Shown: positions 1 to 8,477 of the stretch, piece by piece | Layout of the letters: each line of letters starts with the position of its first letter | Position numbering within the stretch: the stretch's first letter is position 1 | Assembly (NCBI RefSeq): GCF_024172125.1 | Contig: NZ_JAMZEA010000001.1 | Location: forward strand, 248,001 to 312,000 | Length of the DNA: 64,000 nucleotides | Direction of reading: 5' to 3' | Source of the DNA: Actinomadura rupiterrae | GTDB taxonomy: Bacteria > Actinomycetota > Actinomycetes > Streptosporangiales > Streptosporangiaceae | Position numbers and translations under genes: made by a program | Notes under the pieces: generated by a model | Told to the model about the DNA's origin: nothing | Database searches by the model: none | The model's input: the letters and a program-made list of their open reading frames with translations, nothing else

Positions 1-726
1 ACGTTCGCGCTGCGCTCCGGCGGGTTCGGGATGGACAACATCCAGAAGGTCGCCGACAACCCGGTGGACCGCGAGGCGATCGCCAACTCGCTCGAACTCG
101 GCGCGCTCCAGGCGACCCTCGCGGCGGCGTTCGGCATGCCCGCCGCGTGGCTGATCTCGCGGATGCGCGTCGCGGGCCGCGCGACGTGGCTCGCGCTGAT
201 GAACGTCGCGTCCAACTTCGCCGGGATCGGGCTGGCGTTCGGGTTCGTCGCGCTGATCGGCACGACCGGCATGCTCACCCACCTGCTGGACGTCTCGTTC
301 CCCGCGACCGGCTCGTTCACCGGCATGAACATCGCCTACCTGTACTTCAACATCCCGATGTTCGTGCTGCTCACGCTGCCCGCCGTGGCCGTCCTGAAGG
401 ACGACTGGTGGGAGGCCGCGCAGGTCTGCCACGCCACCCGCCGGCAGTTCTGGCGGCGCATCGGCGCGCCCGTCCTCGCGCCGTTCGCGGCGGCGGGCTG
501 GCTGCTCATCTTCACCTGGACGATCGGGATCTACGCCGTCGCGTATGCGCTGGCGTCCGGGCCGCAGTCGGTCAAGCTGATCACCCTGCAGATCGGCGCG
601 ACGCTGGAATCGTCGGTGTTCGGGCTGGAACGCGCGGCCGTCCTGTCGGTGCTGCTCATGCTGCTCGCGATCGTGTCGACCGTCCTCTACCGCCTGGCCA
701 TCCGCCGCGCGACGAGGTGGCTGTGA
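1..726 (+). CDS. ABC transporter permease subunit (5' end outside window)
   Basis: Inner-membrane permease of a binding-protein-dependent importer. The reading frame is open from base 1, so the true start lies upstream; 241 residues are visible. Several hydrophobic segments surround a cytoplasmic EAA-type loop (EAAQVCHATRRQFW, then the basic and Ala-Pro-rich helix) that docks onto the ATPase. It is followed by a second permease and an ATPase on the same strand, the layout of Fe(III), polyamine and 2-aminoethylphosphonate importers. The substrate-binding protein is not in view, so the substrate cannot be named. The last codons and stop belong to a 19-bp tandem array. Confidence 0.85.
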   Translation, partial: TFALRSGGFGMDNIQKVADNPVDREAIANSLELGALQATLAAAFGMPAAWLISRMRVAGRATWLALMNVASNFAGIGLAFGFVALIGTTGMLTHLLDVSFPATGSFTGMNIAYLYFNIPMFVLLTLPAVAVLKDDWWEAAQVCHATRRQFWRRIGAPVLAPFAAAGWLLIFTWTIGIYAVAYALASGPQSVKLITLQIGATLESSVFGLERAAVLSVLLMLLAIVSTVLYRLAIRRATRWL

Positions 727-796
727 GACGCCGAAGCGGCTGTGAGACGGCGAAGTGGCTGTGAGACGGCGAAGTGGCTGTGAGAGGACGAGGTGG
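721..796 (+). repeat. 19-bp tandem repeat, four copies, starting at a stop codon
   Basis: Units at 721-739, 740-758, 759-777 and 778-796; consensus CTGTGAGACGGCGAAGTGG. Units 2 and 3 are identical; units 1 and 4 are diverged. The first copy contains the TGA of the upstream permease. Because 19 is not a multiple of three, successive TGAs fall in different frames. The last unit supplies the AGGTGG ribosome binding site of the next permease. Confidence 0.9.
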
Positions 797-800
797 TGAG

Positions 801-1643
801 ATGAGGAGCAGGATCGGGTCGCGGGTCTTCCTCGCGCTGCTCGCGCTGTACTTCGCGTTGCCGCTGGTGGCGGCGCTGCTGTACTCGCTGGCGACCAAGT
901 GGGGCGACACCGTCCTGCCGTCCGGGTACACGCTGCACTGGTGGGTGGACGTGTTCTCGCGTCCGGAGGTGTCGGGGGCGCTCGGCCGGTCGCTGGTGCT
1001 GACGGCGGTGACGCTCGCGATCGACGTGCTGCTGGTCGTCCCGGCGGCGTACTGGTCGGTCGTGCACAACCCGCGCATCGGGTCGGTGGTGCAGACGGTC
1101 ACGGTGATCCCGTTCGCGATCCCGTGGGTGGTGATCGCGGCCGGGCTCCAGCTGATCGTCAAGGACACCGTGCCGCAGCTGTTCGGCACGTTCTGGCTGC
1201 TCGCGGCGGCCACCGCCGCGATCGCGTTCCCCTTTTTGTACTGGGCGGTGGAAAACTCGCTGCTCGCCGCGGACGCGCGGCGGCTGAGCGAGGCCGCCGC
1301 GACCTGCGGCGCGCACCCGATGGTCACGCTCGTCCGGGTGGTGCTGCCCGCGATCAGGGGCGGCATCGTGTCCGGCTCGCTGCTGGTCGCGGCGACCGCG
1401 ATGAACGAGTTCGCGCTCGCGAAGGTGCTGGTCGGGACGCGGTACGAGACGCTGCCGCTGTGGTCGGCGCGGGTGTTCACCTCGCGCACCGGCAACGACC
1501 CCAACGCGCTCGCGGTCATCACGATCTTCACCTTCGGGCTGCTGTTCGCGCTGTCCGCGCTGGTGGTGTGGCTCGGCCGCGGGAAGTCCGCGTCGTCCAC
1601 GCTGGCGCTCGCGCGCACCTCGTCCTCCGCTGAGAAAGGCTGA
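801..1643 (+). CDS. ABC transporter permease subunit
   Basis: Second membrane subunit of the importer, 280 residues. ATG 801 is chosen because AGGTGG (791-796) sits just upstream; an in-frame GTG at 774 lies inside the 19-bp repeats and would add only repeat-encoded residues. An N-terminal signal-anchor is followed by several membrane segments and a clear EAA loop (EAAATCGAHPMVTLVRVVLP). The gene ends 6 bp before the ATPase start, so the three genes form an operon. Substrate unknown; iron, polyamine or phosphonate-type are the likely classes by layout. Confidence 0.88.
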   Translation: MRSRIGSRVFLALLALYFALPLVAALLYSLATKWGDTVLPSGYTLHWWVDVFSRPEVSGALGRSLVLTAVTLAIDVLLVVPAAYWSVVHNPRIGSVVQTVTVIPFAIPWVVIAAGLQLIVKDTVPQLFGTFWLLAAATAAIAFPFLYWAVENSLLAADARRLSEAAATCGAHPMVTLVRVVLPAIRGGIVSGSLLVAATAMNEFALAKVLVGTRYETLPLWSARVFTSRTGNDPNALAVITIFTFGLLFALSALVVWLGRGKSASSTLALARTSSSAEKG

Positions 1644-1649
1644 AACCCC

Positions 1650-2672
1650 ATGTCGCACGTGGTGCTGAACGGCGTCACCAAGCGCTACGGCGCGCAGCTC
1701 GCGCTGGACGCGGTGGACGTGTCGGTCGACAAGGGCGAGATGCTCGCGCTGCTCGGACCGTCCGGCTGCGGCAAGACCACGCTGCTGCGCTGCATCGCCG
1801 GCCTGAACGACGCCGACGCCGGGACGATCTCCATCGGCGGCGCGGACGTCACCCGGATGCCCGCGCGCAAGCGGCCGATCGGGATGGTGTTCCAGTCGTA
1901 CGCGCTGTTCCCGAACCTGTCGGCGGCGAAGAACGTCGCGTTCCCGCTGACCGTCCGGCGGCGCGAGCGCAAGGAGACCGCGGCGCGCGTCGAGGAGCTG
2001 CTCGCGCTGGTCGGGCTGGAGGAGCACGGGCACAAGCTGCCGAACCAGCTGTCCGGCGGGCAGCAGCAGCGCGTCGCGCTGGCCCGCGCGCTCGCCCCCG
2101 ACCCCGAGGTGCTGCTGCTGGACGAGCCGCTGTCGGCGCTGGACGCGCAGGTCCGCACCCGGCTGCGGGACGAGGTCCGGCGGATCCAGCACCAGGTCGG
2201 GATCACCACCGTGTTCGTCACGCACGACCAGTCCGAGGCCCTCGCCATCTCCGACCGCGTCGCGGTGATGAACGCGGGCCGGATCGAGCAGTGCGCCACC
2301 CCGCCCGAGGTGTACGCGGCGCCGTCCACCCGGTTCGCGGCCGGTTTCGTCGGTAACCGCAACACCTTGGAGCTGCCCGTCGCGGACGGGCGGGTCGCGT
2401 GGGGCGGCGCGTTCGACGTCGAGGCGCCTTCGGGCGAGCGGGCGCTGTGCCTGTTCCGCCCGGAGGACGTCGAGATCGGCGCGGACGGCCCGGGCCTCGC
2501 CGCGACCGTCGACGTCAAGGTGTTCCTCGGCGCGGTGACCAGGGTCTATGCGACCTGCGACGGCACAACGGTGTTCGCTGACGTCCCGTCCCGCTCGGCC
2601 GCCGGCCTGGAGGACGGGCAGAAGGTGTTCGTCCGCGTGGCGCCCGAACACGTCCAGGTCTTCGCCGCCTGA
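1650..2672 (+). CDS. ABC transporter ATP-binding protein (PotA/FbpC-like)
   Basis: Cytoplasmic ATPase energising the two permeases upstream, 340 residues. Walker A GPSGCGKTT (about residues 35-43), Q-loop VFQSYALFPNLS, signature LSGGQQQR, Walker B LLLDEP and the switch H in VFVTHDQSEA are all intact. The last ~100 residues (LCLFRPEDVEI onward) look like a TOBE domain, which places it in the carbohydrate/polyamine/iron importer class. ATG 1650 follows the permease stop by 6 bp. The operon appears to end here; a palindromic block follows at 2693-2740. Confidence 0.9.
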   Translation: MSHVVLNGVTKRYGAQLALDAVDVSVDKGEMLALLGPSGCGKTTLLRCIAGLNDADAGTISIGGADVTRMPARKRPIGMVFQSYALFPNLSAAKNVAFPLTVRRRERKETAARVEELLALVGLEEHGHKLPNQLSGGQQQRVALARALAPDPEVLLLDEPLSALDAQVRTRLRDEVRRIQHQVGITTVFVTHDQSEALAISDRVAVMNAGRIEQCATPPEVYAAPSTRFAAGFVGNRNTLELPVADGRVAWGGAFDVEAPSGERALCLFRPEDVEIGADGPGLAATVDVKVFLGAVTRVYATCDGTTVFADVPSRSAAGLEDGQKVFVRVAPEHVQVFAA

Positions 2673-2692
2673 GCCACCACCTCCCTTCGACT

Positions 2693-2740
2693 GAGTCAGC
2701 CGACTGACTCCGATCTTCGCTTTCTGAGTCAGTCGGCTGA
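2693..2740 (+). promoter_or_regulatory. Paired palindromic operator-like block / inverted repeat
   Basis: 2693-2710 is a palindrome (GAGTCAG-CCGA-CTGACTC). A second, reversed copy at 2726-2740 is the exact reverse complement of 2696-2710, so the block is also a perfect 15-bp inverted repeat with a 15-nt loop. It lies between the ABC operon and the esterase lipoprotein gene, about 100 bp upstream of its start. It could be a regulator operator (TetR-like symmetry) or an RNA hairpin terminating the operon; the nested symmetry favours protein binding. Confidence 0.6.
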
Positions 2741-2839
2741 ATGCGGCCCGTGAGTTTCGGGCGGGTCCGTCGGGGTTCCAGGGGGCTTGTCATAACGGGC
2801 AGTAGTTTCGGGGGCGGCGGGGCGGTTAGGTTCGGCCCT

Positions 2840-3805
2840 ATGCGCCGAAACGTGCTGATCGTCCTCGCCGCCCTGCTCGTCCTCGTCACGGGGCTCGCGG
2901 GATGCGACGACGGGAAGGGGAAGGGCGGCGCCGGATCGTCCGGCAAGCCGGGCGGCAAGGCGAGCACGGCCGTGCCGCAGGACGTGGACGGCATCCCCAC
3001 CGCGTCCGGCACGCACAAGCAGAAGCTGGACGTCGGGACGCCCGGCCACCGCGAGTTCCTGCTGCACGTCCCGCCGGGCCTGGCCGACCGCAAGTGGAAG
3101 GACGGACGGCCCGACAAGCCGCTGCCGCTGGTGATCGCCCTGCACGGCGGGCTGGCGAACATGTCCCAGATGGAGTCGCTGACCGGCTTCGACAAGGTCG
3201 CGGACGACAAGGGGTTCCTGGTCGCCTACCCGGACGGCTTCCTGACCACCTGGAACGCGGGCGACTGCTGCGGCGCGGCGAAGTTCGGCAAGATCGACGA
3301 CGTCGGGTTCCTGACGAAGCTGATCAACCGCCTGAACTCGGCCGGGCTGACCGACCCGAAGCGGGTATACGTGACCGGTTTCTCCAACGGCGCGGGCATG
3401 GCGTACAAGATGGGCTGCGACGCGGCGGACAAGGTCGCGGCGATCGGGGTCGTCGAGGGGGCGCTGGTGACCAAGTGCGACCCGTCCCGTCCGGTGTCGA
3501 CGATGATCTTCCACGGGACGGCCGACCGCAACGTCCCGTTCGACGGCGGCGGACGGCGCGACATCAACGACGACCGCCCGTATCCTGCTGTCTCGTTCGC
3601 GCTGAACTTCTGGCGCGATCACGACGACCTCCCCCCGCCGAAGGCGACGACGCTGGCCGCGCAGAGCGGGAACGTCCAGTGCTCGTCCAGCGGGAAGGGC
3701 GGGGTGTCGCTCGCGCTGTGCAAGGTGATCGGCGGCGGGCACGCCTGGCCTCGCGGCGCGGCCCCGATGCTCTGGGAGTTCTTCGCCGCGCACGGCCGTT
3801 CGTGA
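2840..3805 (+). CDS. Lipoprotein esterase of the PHB depolymerase / LpqC family
   Basis: Predicted exported lipid-anchored alpha/beta hydrolase, 321 residues. The lipoprotein signal peptide ends at lipobox LAGC (Cys22), followed by a Gly/Lys-rich linker. The hydrolase core shows an HGG oxyanion motif, nucleophile elbow GFSNGAGMA, Asp in GTADRNVPF and His in GGGHAWP. Conserved cysteines (GDCCG, MGCD, TKCD) suggest disulfides. Family members hydrolyse polyhydroxyalkanoates, feruloyl esters or other short esters; the substrate here is not determined. ATG 2840 is chosen because the signal peptide begins there and a TAGGTT -10-like box (2828-2833) sits a few bases upstream, suggesting a leaderless mRNA. 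Confidence 0.85.
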   Translation: MRRNVLIVLAALLVLVTGLAGCDDGKGKGGAGSSGKPGGKASTAVPQDVDGIPTASGTHKQKLDVGTPGHREFLLHVPPGLADRKWKDGRPDKPLPLVIALHGGLANMSQMESLTGFDKVADDKGFLVAYPDGFLTTWNAGDCCGAAKFGKIDDVGFLTKLINRLNSAGLTDPKRVYVTGFSNGAGMAYKMGCDAADKVAAIGVVEGALVTKCDPSRPVSTMIFHGTADRNVPFDGGGRRDINDDRPYPAVSFALNFWRDHDDLPPPKATTLAAQSGNVQCSSSGKGGVSLALCKVIGGGHAWPRGAAPMLWEFFAAHGRS

Positions 3806-3911
3806 CCGTTCGCGAAACGCCTCCAGGAGCGATCGTGAACAACGGCGGTCGGATGATCATGAATTACATGAAGCAGTTTCATATATGACCGTTTTGTGGC
3901 AGTGTGGGGCC

Positions 3912-5096
3912 ATGAACCTCCGGGACCGCTACGACTCCGCCACGGCCGGGCTGGACGCCCCGTTCGCGATCGTCGACCTGCCCGCGCTGCGCGCCAACGC
4001 CGCGGACCTGGTCCGCCGCGCGGCCGGCAAGCCGATCCGGGTGGCGAGCAAGTCCGTGCGGTGCCGGGCGATCCTGGCCGAGGTCCTCGCCATGGACGGG
4101 TTCGCCGGGATCATGGCGTTCACCCTCCCCGAGGCGCTGTGGCTCGCCTGCGAGGGGGTCAGCGACGACATCCTGGTCGCCTACCCGACCGCCGACCGGT
4201 CCGCGCTGCGCGAGCTGGCCGCCGACGAGCACGCCGCCTCGGTGATCACGCTCATGGTCGACTCCGTCGACCACCTCGACCTGGTCGAGCGGCACAGCGC
4301 CGGACGCCAGATCCGCGTCTGCATCGACGTCGACGCGTCCTACCGGGTGCTGAACGGGATGCTGCAGATCGGCCCGCGCCGGTCCCCGCTGCACTCCCCC
4401 GAGCAGGTCCGCGACTTCGCCGAGACCGTGCTGAAGCGGCCCGGCCTGCGGCTGGTCGGCCTGATGGCCTACGAGGGGCAGATCGCCGGCGTCGGCGACG
4501 CGGTCCCCGGGCAGGCCGCCAAGTCCCGGGTGATCAGGGCGATGCAGAAGCGGTCCCGGCTGGAGCTGGCGCGGCGGCGCGCGGCGATCGTCCGGGCCGT
4601 CCGCGACCTGACCGACCTGGAGTTCGTCAACGGCGGCGGGACGGGCAGCGTCGAGGCCACCGTCCGGGAGAAGGCCGTCACCGAGGTCGCCGCCGGATCC
4701 GGGCTCTACCAGCCGCACCTGTTCGACTACTACTCCAACTTCAGCGGACGGCCCGCCGCGCTGTTCGCGCTGCCCGTCGTCCGCCGTCCCGGACCCGGCG
4801 TCGTCACCTGCCTCGGCGGCGGGTACCTCGCGTCCGGCACCGCCGACAGCCTGCGGCTCCCCCGCCCGCACCTGCCGACCGGGCTGTCCTACAACTCGCT
4901 GGAAGGCGCGGGCGAGGTCCAGACCCCGCTGCACGGCGACGCCGCCGACCTGCTGTCGATCGGCGACCGCGTCTGGTTCCGGCACACCAAGGCCGGCGAG
5001 CTGTGCGAGCGCTTCGCCGAACTGCACCTCATCGAGGACGACCGGATCACCGCGACCGTCCCCACCTACCGCGGCGAGGGCAAGACCTTCCTCTGA
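3912..5096 (+). CDS. PLP-dependent amino acid deaminase/aldolase (fold type III, alanine-racemase-like barrel)
   Basis: 394-residue cytoplasmic enzyme. The N-terminal barrel carries the likely PLP lysine Lys47 in VASKSVRC, and the glycine-rich phosphate-binding region NGGGTGS follows near residue 240; the C-terminal part (CLGGGYLASG, TPLHGDAADL) matches D-threonine aldolase/D-serine dehydratase-like proteins. It would act on D- or beta-hydroxy amino acids, but the substrate is not evident. ATG 3912 is preferred over an in-frame ATG at 3885, which lies in the A/T-rich promoter-like stretch (TTTCATATATGA). It stands alone between genes on the same strand. Confidence 0.75.
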   Translation: MNLRDRYDSATAGLDAPFAIVDLPALRANAADLVRRAAGKPIRVASKSVRCRAILAEVLAMDGFAGIMAFTLPEALWLACEGVSDDILVAYPTADRSALRELAADEHAASVITLMVDSVDHLDLVERHSAGRQIRVCIDVDASYRVLNGMLQIGPRRSPLHSPEQVRDFAETVLKRPGLRLVGLMAYEGQIAGVGDAVPGQAAKSRVIRAMQKRSRLELARRRAAIVRAVRDLTDLEFVNGGGTGSVEATVREKAVTEVAAGSGLYQPHLFDYYSNFSGRPAALFALPVVRRPGPGVVTCLGGGYLASGTADSLRLPRPHLPTGLSYNSLEGAGEVQTPLHGDAADLLSIGDRVWFRHTKAGELCERFAELHLIEDDRITATVPTYRGEGKTFL

Positions 5097-5222
5097 GTCC
5101 CGGACTTCTGGCGCCCGAGTCCGGATTTCTGGCTCTGGGACGTCTTCACTCCCCGTGACCATGGGATTCTTGTAACGCGAGACACACGGCGGGAGGGAGC
5201 TTTACCGGTTAAGTTGGCCGGT

Positions 5223-5900
5223 ATGAGCCACGCTCCGGTGATCAGCGTGCGCGGCGAGGCGGTGCTCGAAGCACCGCCGGAGATCGCCCGCCTGTCCGTC
5301 CACGTGCGGGTGCAGGAGGGCGACCGCAGGACGGCGCTCGACACGCTCACCGCCAACAACCGGCGCTGCCTCGACCTGCTCGCGTCCTACGGGGACGCCG
5401 TGGAGCGGATCGAGACCGGCGACGTCTACATCACCCCGCTCGTGAAGTACCGGCGGCGCGAGGGCGACATCCGCGCCTACCAGGGGACGGTCTGGACGAA
5501 GGCCACCGTCACCGACTTCACCGTCCTCGGCGAGCTGGTCACCCGGCTCGCCGACTTGGAACGCACCAGCGTGGACGGCCCGCACTGGGCGCTGCGGCAC
5601 GACTCCCCCGTGCACGCCCGCGCCGCCGAGCAGGCCGCGCACGCCGCCGTGGACCGCGCCCGCCGCTACGCCGCCGCCCTCGGCGCGTCCCTCACCGACC
5701 TGATCGAGCTCGCCGACGAGGGCCTGACCGGACGCGACGACTCGTCCTGGATGCACAGCGAAGTAGCGCGCGGCGCCTACGCCGGCGCGGCGGCCGCCGG
5801 TTCCGCCGAACCCGACGCCCTGGACCTGTCCCCGCAGACCCAGACCGTCACCGCCGCCGTCGTCGCCCGCTTCCACTCCACCGCCCCGGACCTCGCATGA
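5223..5900 (+). CDS. SIMPL-domain (DUF541) protein
   Basis: 225-residue protein that is almost entirely a SIMPL domain: it opens with ISVRGEAVLEAPPEIARLSVHV and ends with a beta-strand repeat typical of the family. The function of SIMPL proteins is unsettled (BP26-type oligomers, stress links). No signal peptide is seen, so a cytoplasmic location is likely. ATG 5223 is used; a TTG at 5214 would add three residues. A GGGAGGG motif lies about 20 nt upstream, further than usual. The stop overlaps the next start (ATGA), so it is the first gene of the operon with the PfkB kinase and GH4 glycosidase. Confidence 0.8.
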   Translation: MSHAPVISVRGEAVLEAPPEIARLSVHVRVQEGDRRTALDTLTANNRRCLDLLASYGDAVERIETGDVYITPLVKYRRREGDIRAYQGTVWTKATVTDFTVLGELVTRLADLERTSVDGPHWALRHDSPVHARAAEQAAHAAVDRARRYAAALGASLTDLIELADEGLTGRDDSSWMHSEVARGAYAGAAAAGSAEPDALDLSPQTQTVTAAVVARFHSTAPDLA

Positions 5901-7129
5901 CCGCCCCCGCCAAGACGTCCGGCAAGACCGGCGAAACGGCCGACAAGGCGTCCGGCACGACCGGCGAAACGGCCGACAAGGCGTCCGACACGGCGTCTGG
6001 CACGGCGTCCGGCGGGACGTCCGCCGGGACGGCCGGCAAGGCGTCCTCCGGGGCGGGCGCGCCGGAGCACACGCCGGCGGACCCCTGCGGCGAGCGCGGA
6101 CCGGGGGTCGGCACCGGGGGCGGCGGCCTGGACGTGTTCCTGACCGGCCAGGTGTTCATGGACATGATCTTCACCGGGCTGCCCGGGCTGCCGCCGCCCG
6201 GGACCGAGCTGGTCACCGACGGCCTCGGCTCCGCGCCCGGCGGCATCGCGAACATCGCCGTCGCGATGAGCCGCCTCGGCCTGCGCACCGGCCTCGCCGC
6301 CGCGTTCGGCGACGACATGTTCGGCGCGTACCTGTGGCGGACGCTCGCCGAGCAGGAGTCGGTCGACCTGTCGTCCTCGCTGCGCGTCCCCGGGTGGCCC
6401 ACCCCGGTCACCGTGTCGCTCGCCTACGACGCCGACCGCAGCATGGTCACCTACACGCGCCCGCTCGACGTGCCCGCCGACTCGCTCGTCGCCGAGCCGC
6501 CCACCGCCCGCACCTGCTTCGTCGACATCGACCGCCCGGTGCCGGACTGGGCCCTGGCCGCCCGCGCGAACGGCTCGCTGGTCTTCGCCGACCTCGGCTG
6601 GGACCCCACCGAGACCTGGGCCGGCCACGTCCTGGACCGCCTGGACGACGTGGACGTCTTCCTCCCCAACGCCGTCGAGGCCATGGCCTACACCCGCACC
6701 GCCACCCCCGAGGCCGCCCTGGACGTCCTCGCCGGGCGCGTCGGGACGGTCGTGGTGAAGCTCGGCTCGCGGGGCGCGATCGCCGCGTCCGGCTCCGAGC
6801 GCGCCGCCGCGTCCGCGCTGCCCGTCGAGGCGCTCGACCCGACCGGCGCCGGCGACGTGTTCGCCGCCGGTTTCGTCTTCGCCACGCTGAAGGGCTGGCC
6901 GCTGCAGCAGCGGCTCCAGTTCGCCAACCTGGTCGCCGGGCTGTCGGTCCGGCACCACTCCGGCTCGCTCGGCGCGCCCTGCTGGGGCGAGATCGCCGCG
7001 TTCGGCGAGTCCGGCGAGGTCCCCGCCGAGGACCTGGAGCAGTACGCCTTCGTCGTCCCGCACATCCCCGAGGCCGAGATCGGGCGCGGCCCCGACTCGG
7101 TGACCCGAGCCGAACCCACGCTGAGGTGA
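5897..7129 (+). CDS. PfkB-family carbohydrate/nucleoside kinase
   Basis: Ribokinase-like ATP-dependent sugar or nucleoside kinase. The PfkB core starts near residue 78 (LDVFLTGQVFMDMIF), carries GGIANIAVAMSRLG (substrate-binding region) and ends with the signature DPTGAGDVFAAGF, whose Asp is the catalytic base. The ATGA overlap with the SIMPL gene supports start 5897, but the first ~75 residues are Thr/Gly/Ala/Lys-rich and partly encoded by a 33-bp tandem repeat, not family-like. The functional start could therefore be internal. With the downstream GH4 enzyme it suggests a small sugar-processing operon. Confidence 0.85.
   Translation: MTAPAKTSGKTGETADKASGTTGETADKASDTASGTASGGTSAGTAGKASSGAGAPEHTPADPCGERGPGVGTGGGGLDVFLTGQVFMDMIFTGLPGLPPPGTELVTDGLGSAPGGIANIAVAMSRLGLRTGLAAAFGDDMFGAYLWRTLAEQESVDLSSSLRVPGWPTPVTVSLAYDADRSMVTYTRPLDVPADSLVAEPPTARTCFVDIDRPVPDWALAARANGSLVFADLGWDPTETWAGHVLDRLDDVDVFLPNAVEAMAYTRTATPEAALDVLAGRVGTVVVKLGSRGAIAASGSERAAASALPVEALDPTGAGDVFAAGFVFATLKGWPLQQRLQFANLVAGLSVRHHSGSLGAPCWGEIAAFGESGEVPAEDLEQYAFVVPHIPEAEIGRGPDSVTRAEPTLR
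5916..5981 (+). repeat. 33-bp tandem repeat, two copies, in the pfkB-like N-terminus
   Basis: Units 5916-5948 and 5949-5981 differ at two or fewer positions and encode an 11-residue repeat (core TGETADKAS). More degenerate copies of the CGTCCGGCAC core continue to about 6050. The unit length keeps the frame, so the array is translated as a low-complexity leader of the kinase. Confidence 0.85.
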
Positions 7130-7176
7130 GCACCGTGAAGACCCACACCGAGGTGAGCACCGTGAAGACCCACGCC
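7123..7176 (+). repeat. 27-bp tandem repeat, two copies, between operon genes
   Basis: Units 7123-7149 and 7150-7176 are identical but for one base; each begins GAGGTGAGCACCGTGAAG. The first copy contains the stop of the PfkB gene (TGA 7127-7129). The unit preserves reading frame and contains ribosome-binding-like GAGGTG and GTG codons. Confidence 0.9.
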
Positions 7177-7203
7177 GAGGCGGCCGCCGGGGCGGCCCTG
7201 TGA
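7126..7203 (+). CDS. Possible 25-residue coupled small ORF between kinase and GH4 genes
   Basis: GTG 7126 overlaps the kinase stop (GTGA), and the ORF stop (TGA 7201-7203) overlaps the GH4 start GTG 7200, so the spacer is open across its full length. The peptide has two copies of a nine-residue unit (STVKTHTEV / STVKTHAEA). It resembles no known family. It could be a translated spacer that hands ribosomes to the next gene, or simply a 27-bp duplication of a start region. Treat as hypothetical. Confidence 0.35.
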   Translation: MSTVKTHTEVSTVKTHAEAAAGAAL

Positions 7204-8468
7204 AGATCGCGATCATCGGGGCCGGCAGCGGCTACATGCCCGGCGTCATCCGCGGCCTGCTGCACCGCGCCGACTCCCTCGCCGGGACCGAGCTGGCCTT
7301 CCACGACACGAACGCCGCCCACCTCGACGTCATGACCCGCCTCGCGCGCAACATGTTCGCCGCGCGCGGCGCGTCCTTCACCGTCACCCCGCACACCGAC
7401 CTCAAGCCCGCCGTGGACGGCGCGTCCTACGTCTTCACGACCTTCCGCCCCGGCGGGATGGCCGCCCGCCACCTGGACGAGTCGATCCCGCTCGCGCACG
7501 GCGTCGTCGGGCAGGAGACCGCCGGTCCCGGCGGCTTCCTCATGGCCTGCCGCTCCGTCCCCGTCCTGCTGGAGATCGCCGCCGCCGTCGACCCCGGCGC
7601 GTGGATCGTCAACTACACCAACCCGACCAACATCGTCACCGACGCCGTCACCCGGCACACCGGCGCGAACATCATCGGCCTCTGCGACCAGCACGTCGGC
7701 GACACCGAGATGTGGGCCGACCTGCTCGGCCTGCCCTTCGACCGGCTCGAAGCCGACTGGATCGGCCTCAACCACGCCACCTGGGCCGAACGCGTCCGCC
7801 TGGACGGCGTCGAGATCGACCTCGCCGCGCGGCTCGACGCGCTGGAGATCCCCGGCGGCGGCGCGACACCGTGGCGCGACCCGTCCCGGATGGCCGAGCT
7901 CGGCAAAGCCCTCGGCTTCCTGCCGAACTCCTACTCCAAGTACTACTTCTTCCACGACGACGTCGTGAAGGAGCTCCGCGCCAAGGGGACGACGCGCGCG
8001 CAGGACATCACGGCGATGCTCCCCGACTACTACGCCCAGGTCACCGCAGAAGCCGACAAACCAGACCCCGACCCGTCCCGCGAGCGCGGCGGAGGCGAGC
8101 ACGGCGAGTTCGCCGTCGAGGTCATCTGCGCCCTGCACCTGGACGAGCACCGCCGCGAGATCGTCAACGTCCCGAACCGCGGCGCGATCTCCTCGCTCCC
8201 GGACGACGCGATCGTCGAGGTCCCCGCCCTCGTCGGACGCTCCGGACCCGTCCCGCTCACCATGGGCGCCCTGCCCGCGCCCGTCCGCGGCCTCACCCAG
8301 GCGATCCACGCCTACGAGCGCCTCGCCGCCGACGCCGCCGTCACCGGCTCCCGCCGCCTCGCCCTCCAGGCCCTCATGGCGCACCCGTTCGTCCGCAGCA
8401 AGCACACCGCCGAGAAGATCCTCGACGAGGGCCTGGCCGCCCACGCGGCCGACCTCCCCCAGTTCTGA
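7200..8468 (+). CDS. Glycoside hydrolase family 4 enzyme (6-phospho-beta-glucosidase-like)
   Basis: 422-residue NAD+- and metal-dependent glycosidase. Rossmann motif IIGAGSGYMPGV at the N-terminus, then GVVGQETAGPGGF, the substrate-phosphate/metal region NYTNPTNIVTD and GLCDQHVG with the expected Cys and His metal ligands. GH4 enzymes cleave alpha- or beta-glycosides by an oxidation-elimination route; the phospho-beta-glucosidase subgroup is the closest by motif, but specificity is inferred. GTG 7200 gives a clean N-terminus starting at the first beta-strand. It is the last gene of the SIMPL-PfkB-GH4 operon and is followed by a strong hairpin. Confidence 0.88.
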   Translation: MKIAIIGAGSGYMPGVIRGLLHRADSLAGTELAFHDTNAAHLDVMTRLARNMFAARGASFTVTPHTDLKPAVDGASYVFTTFRPGGMAARHLDESIPLAHGVVGQETAGPGGFLMACRSVPVLLEIAAAVDPGAWIVNYTNPTNIVTDAVTRHTGANIIGLCDQHVGDTEMWADLLGLPFDRLEADWIGLNHATWAERVRLDGVEIDLAARLDALEIPGGGATPWRDPSRMAELGKALGFLPNSYSKYYFFHDDVVKELRAKGTTRAQDITAMLPDYYAQVTAEADKPDPDPSRERGGGEHGEFAVEVICALHLDEHRREIVNVPNRGAISSLPDDAIVEVPALVGRSGPVPLTMGALPAPVRGLTQAIHAYERLAADAAVTGSRRLALQALMAHPFVRSKHTAEKILDEGLAAHAADLPQF

Positions 8469-8477
8469 GAACGCGAA

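Noticed and set aside
687..2651. 654-codon minus-strand ORF opposite the ABC operon
   Set aside because: Arg/Ala/His-rich shadow of two well-supported plus-strand genes; typical of high-GC antisense frames.
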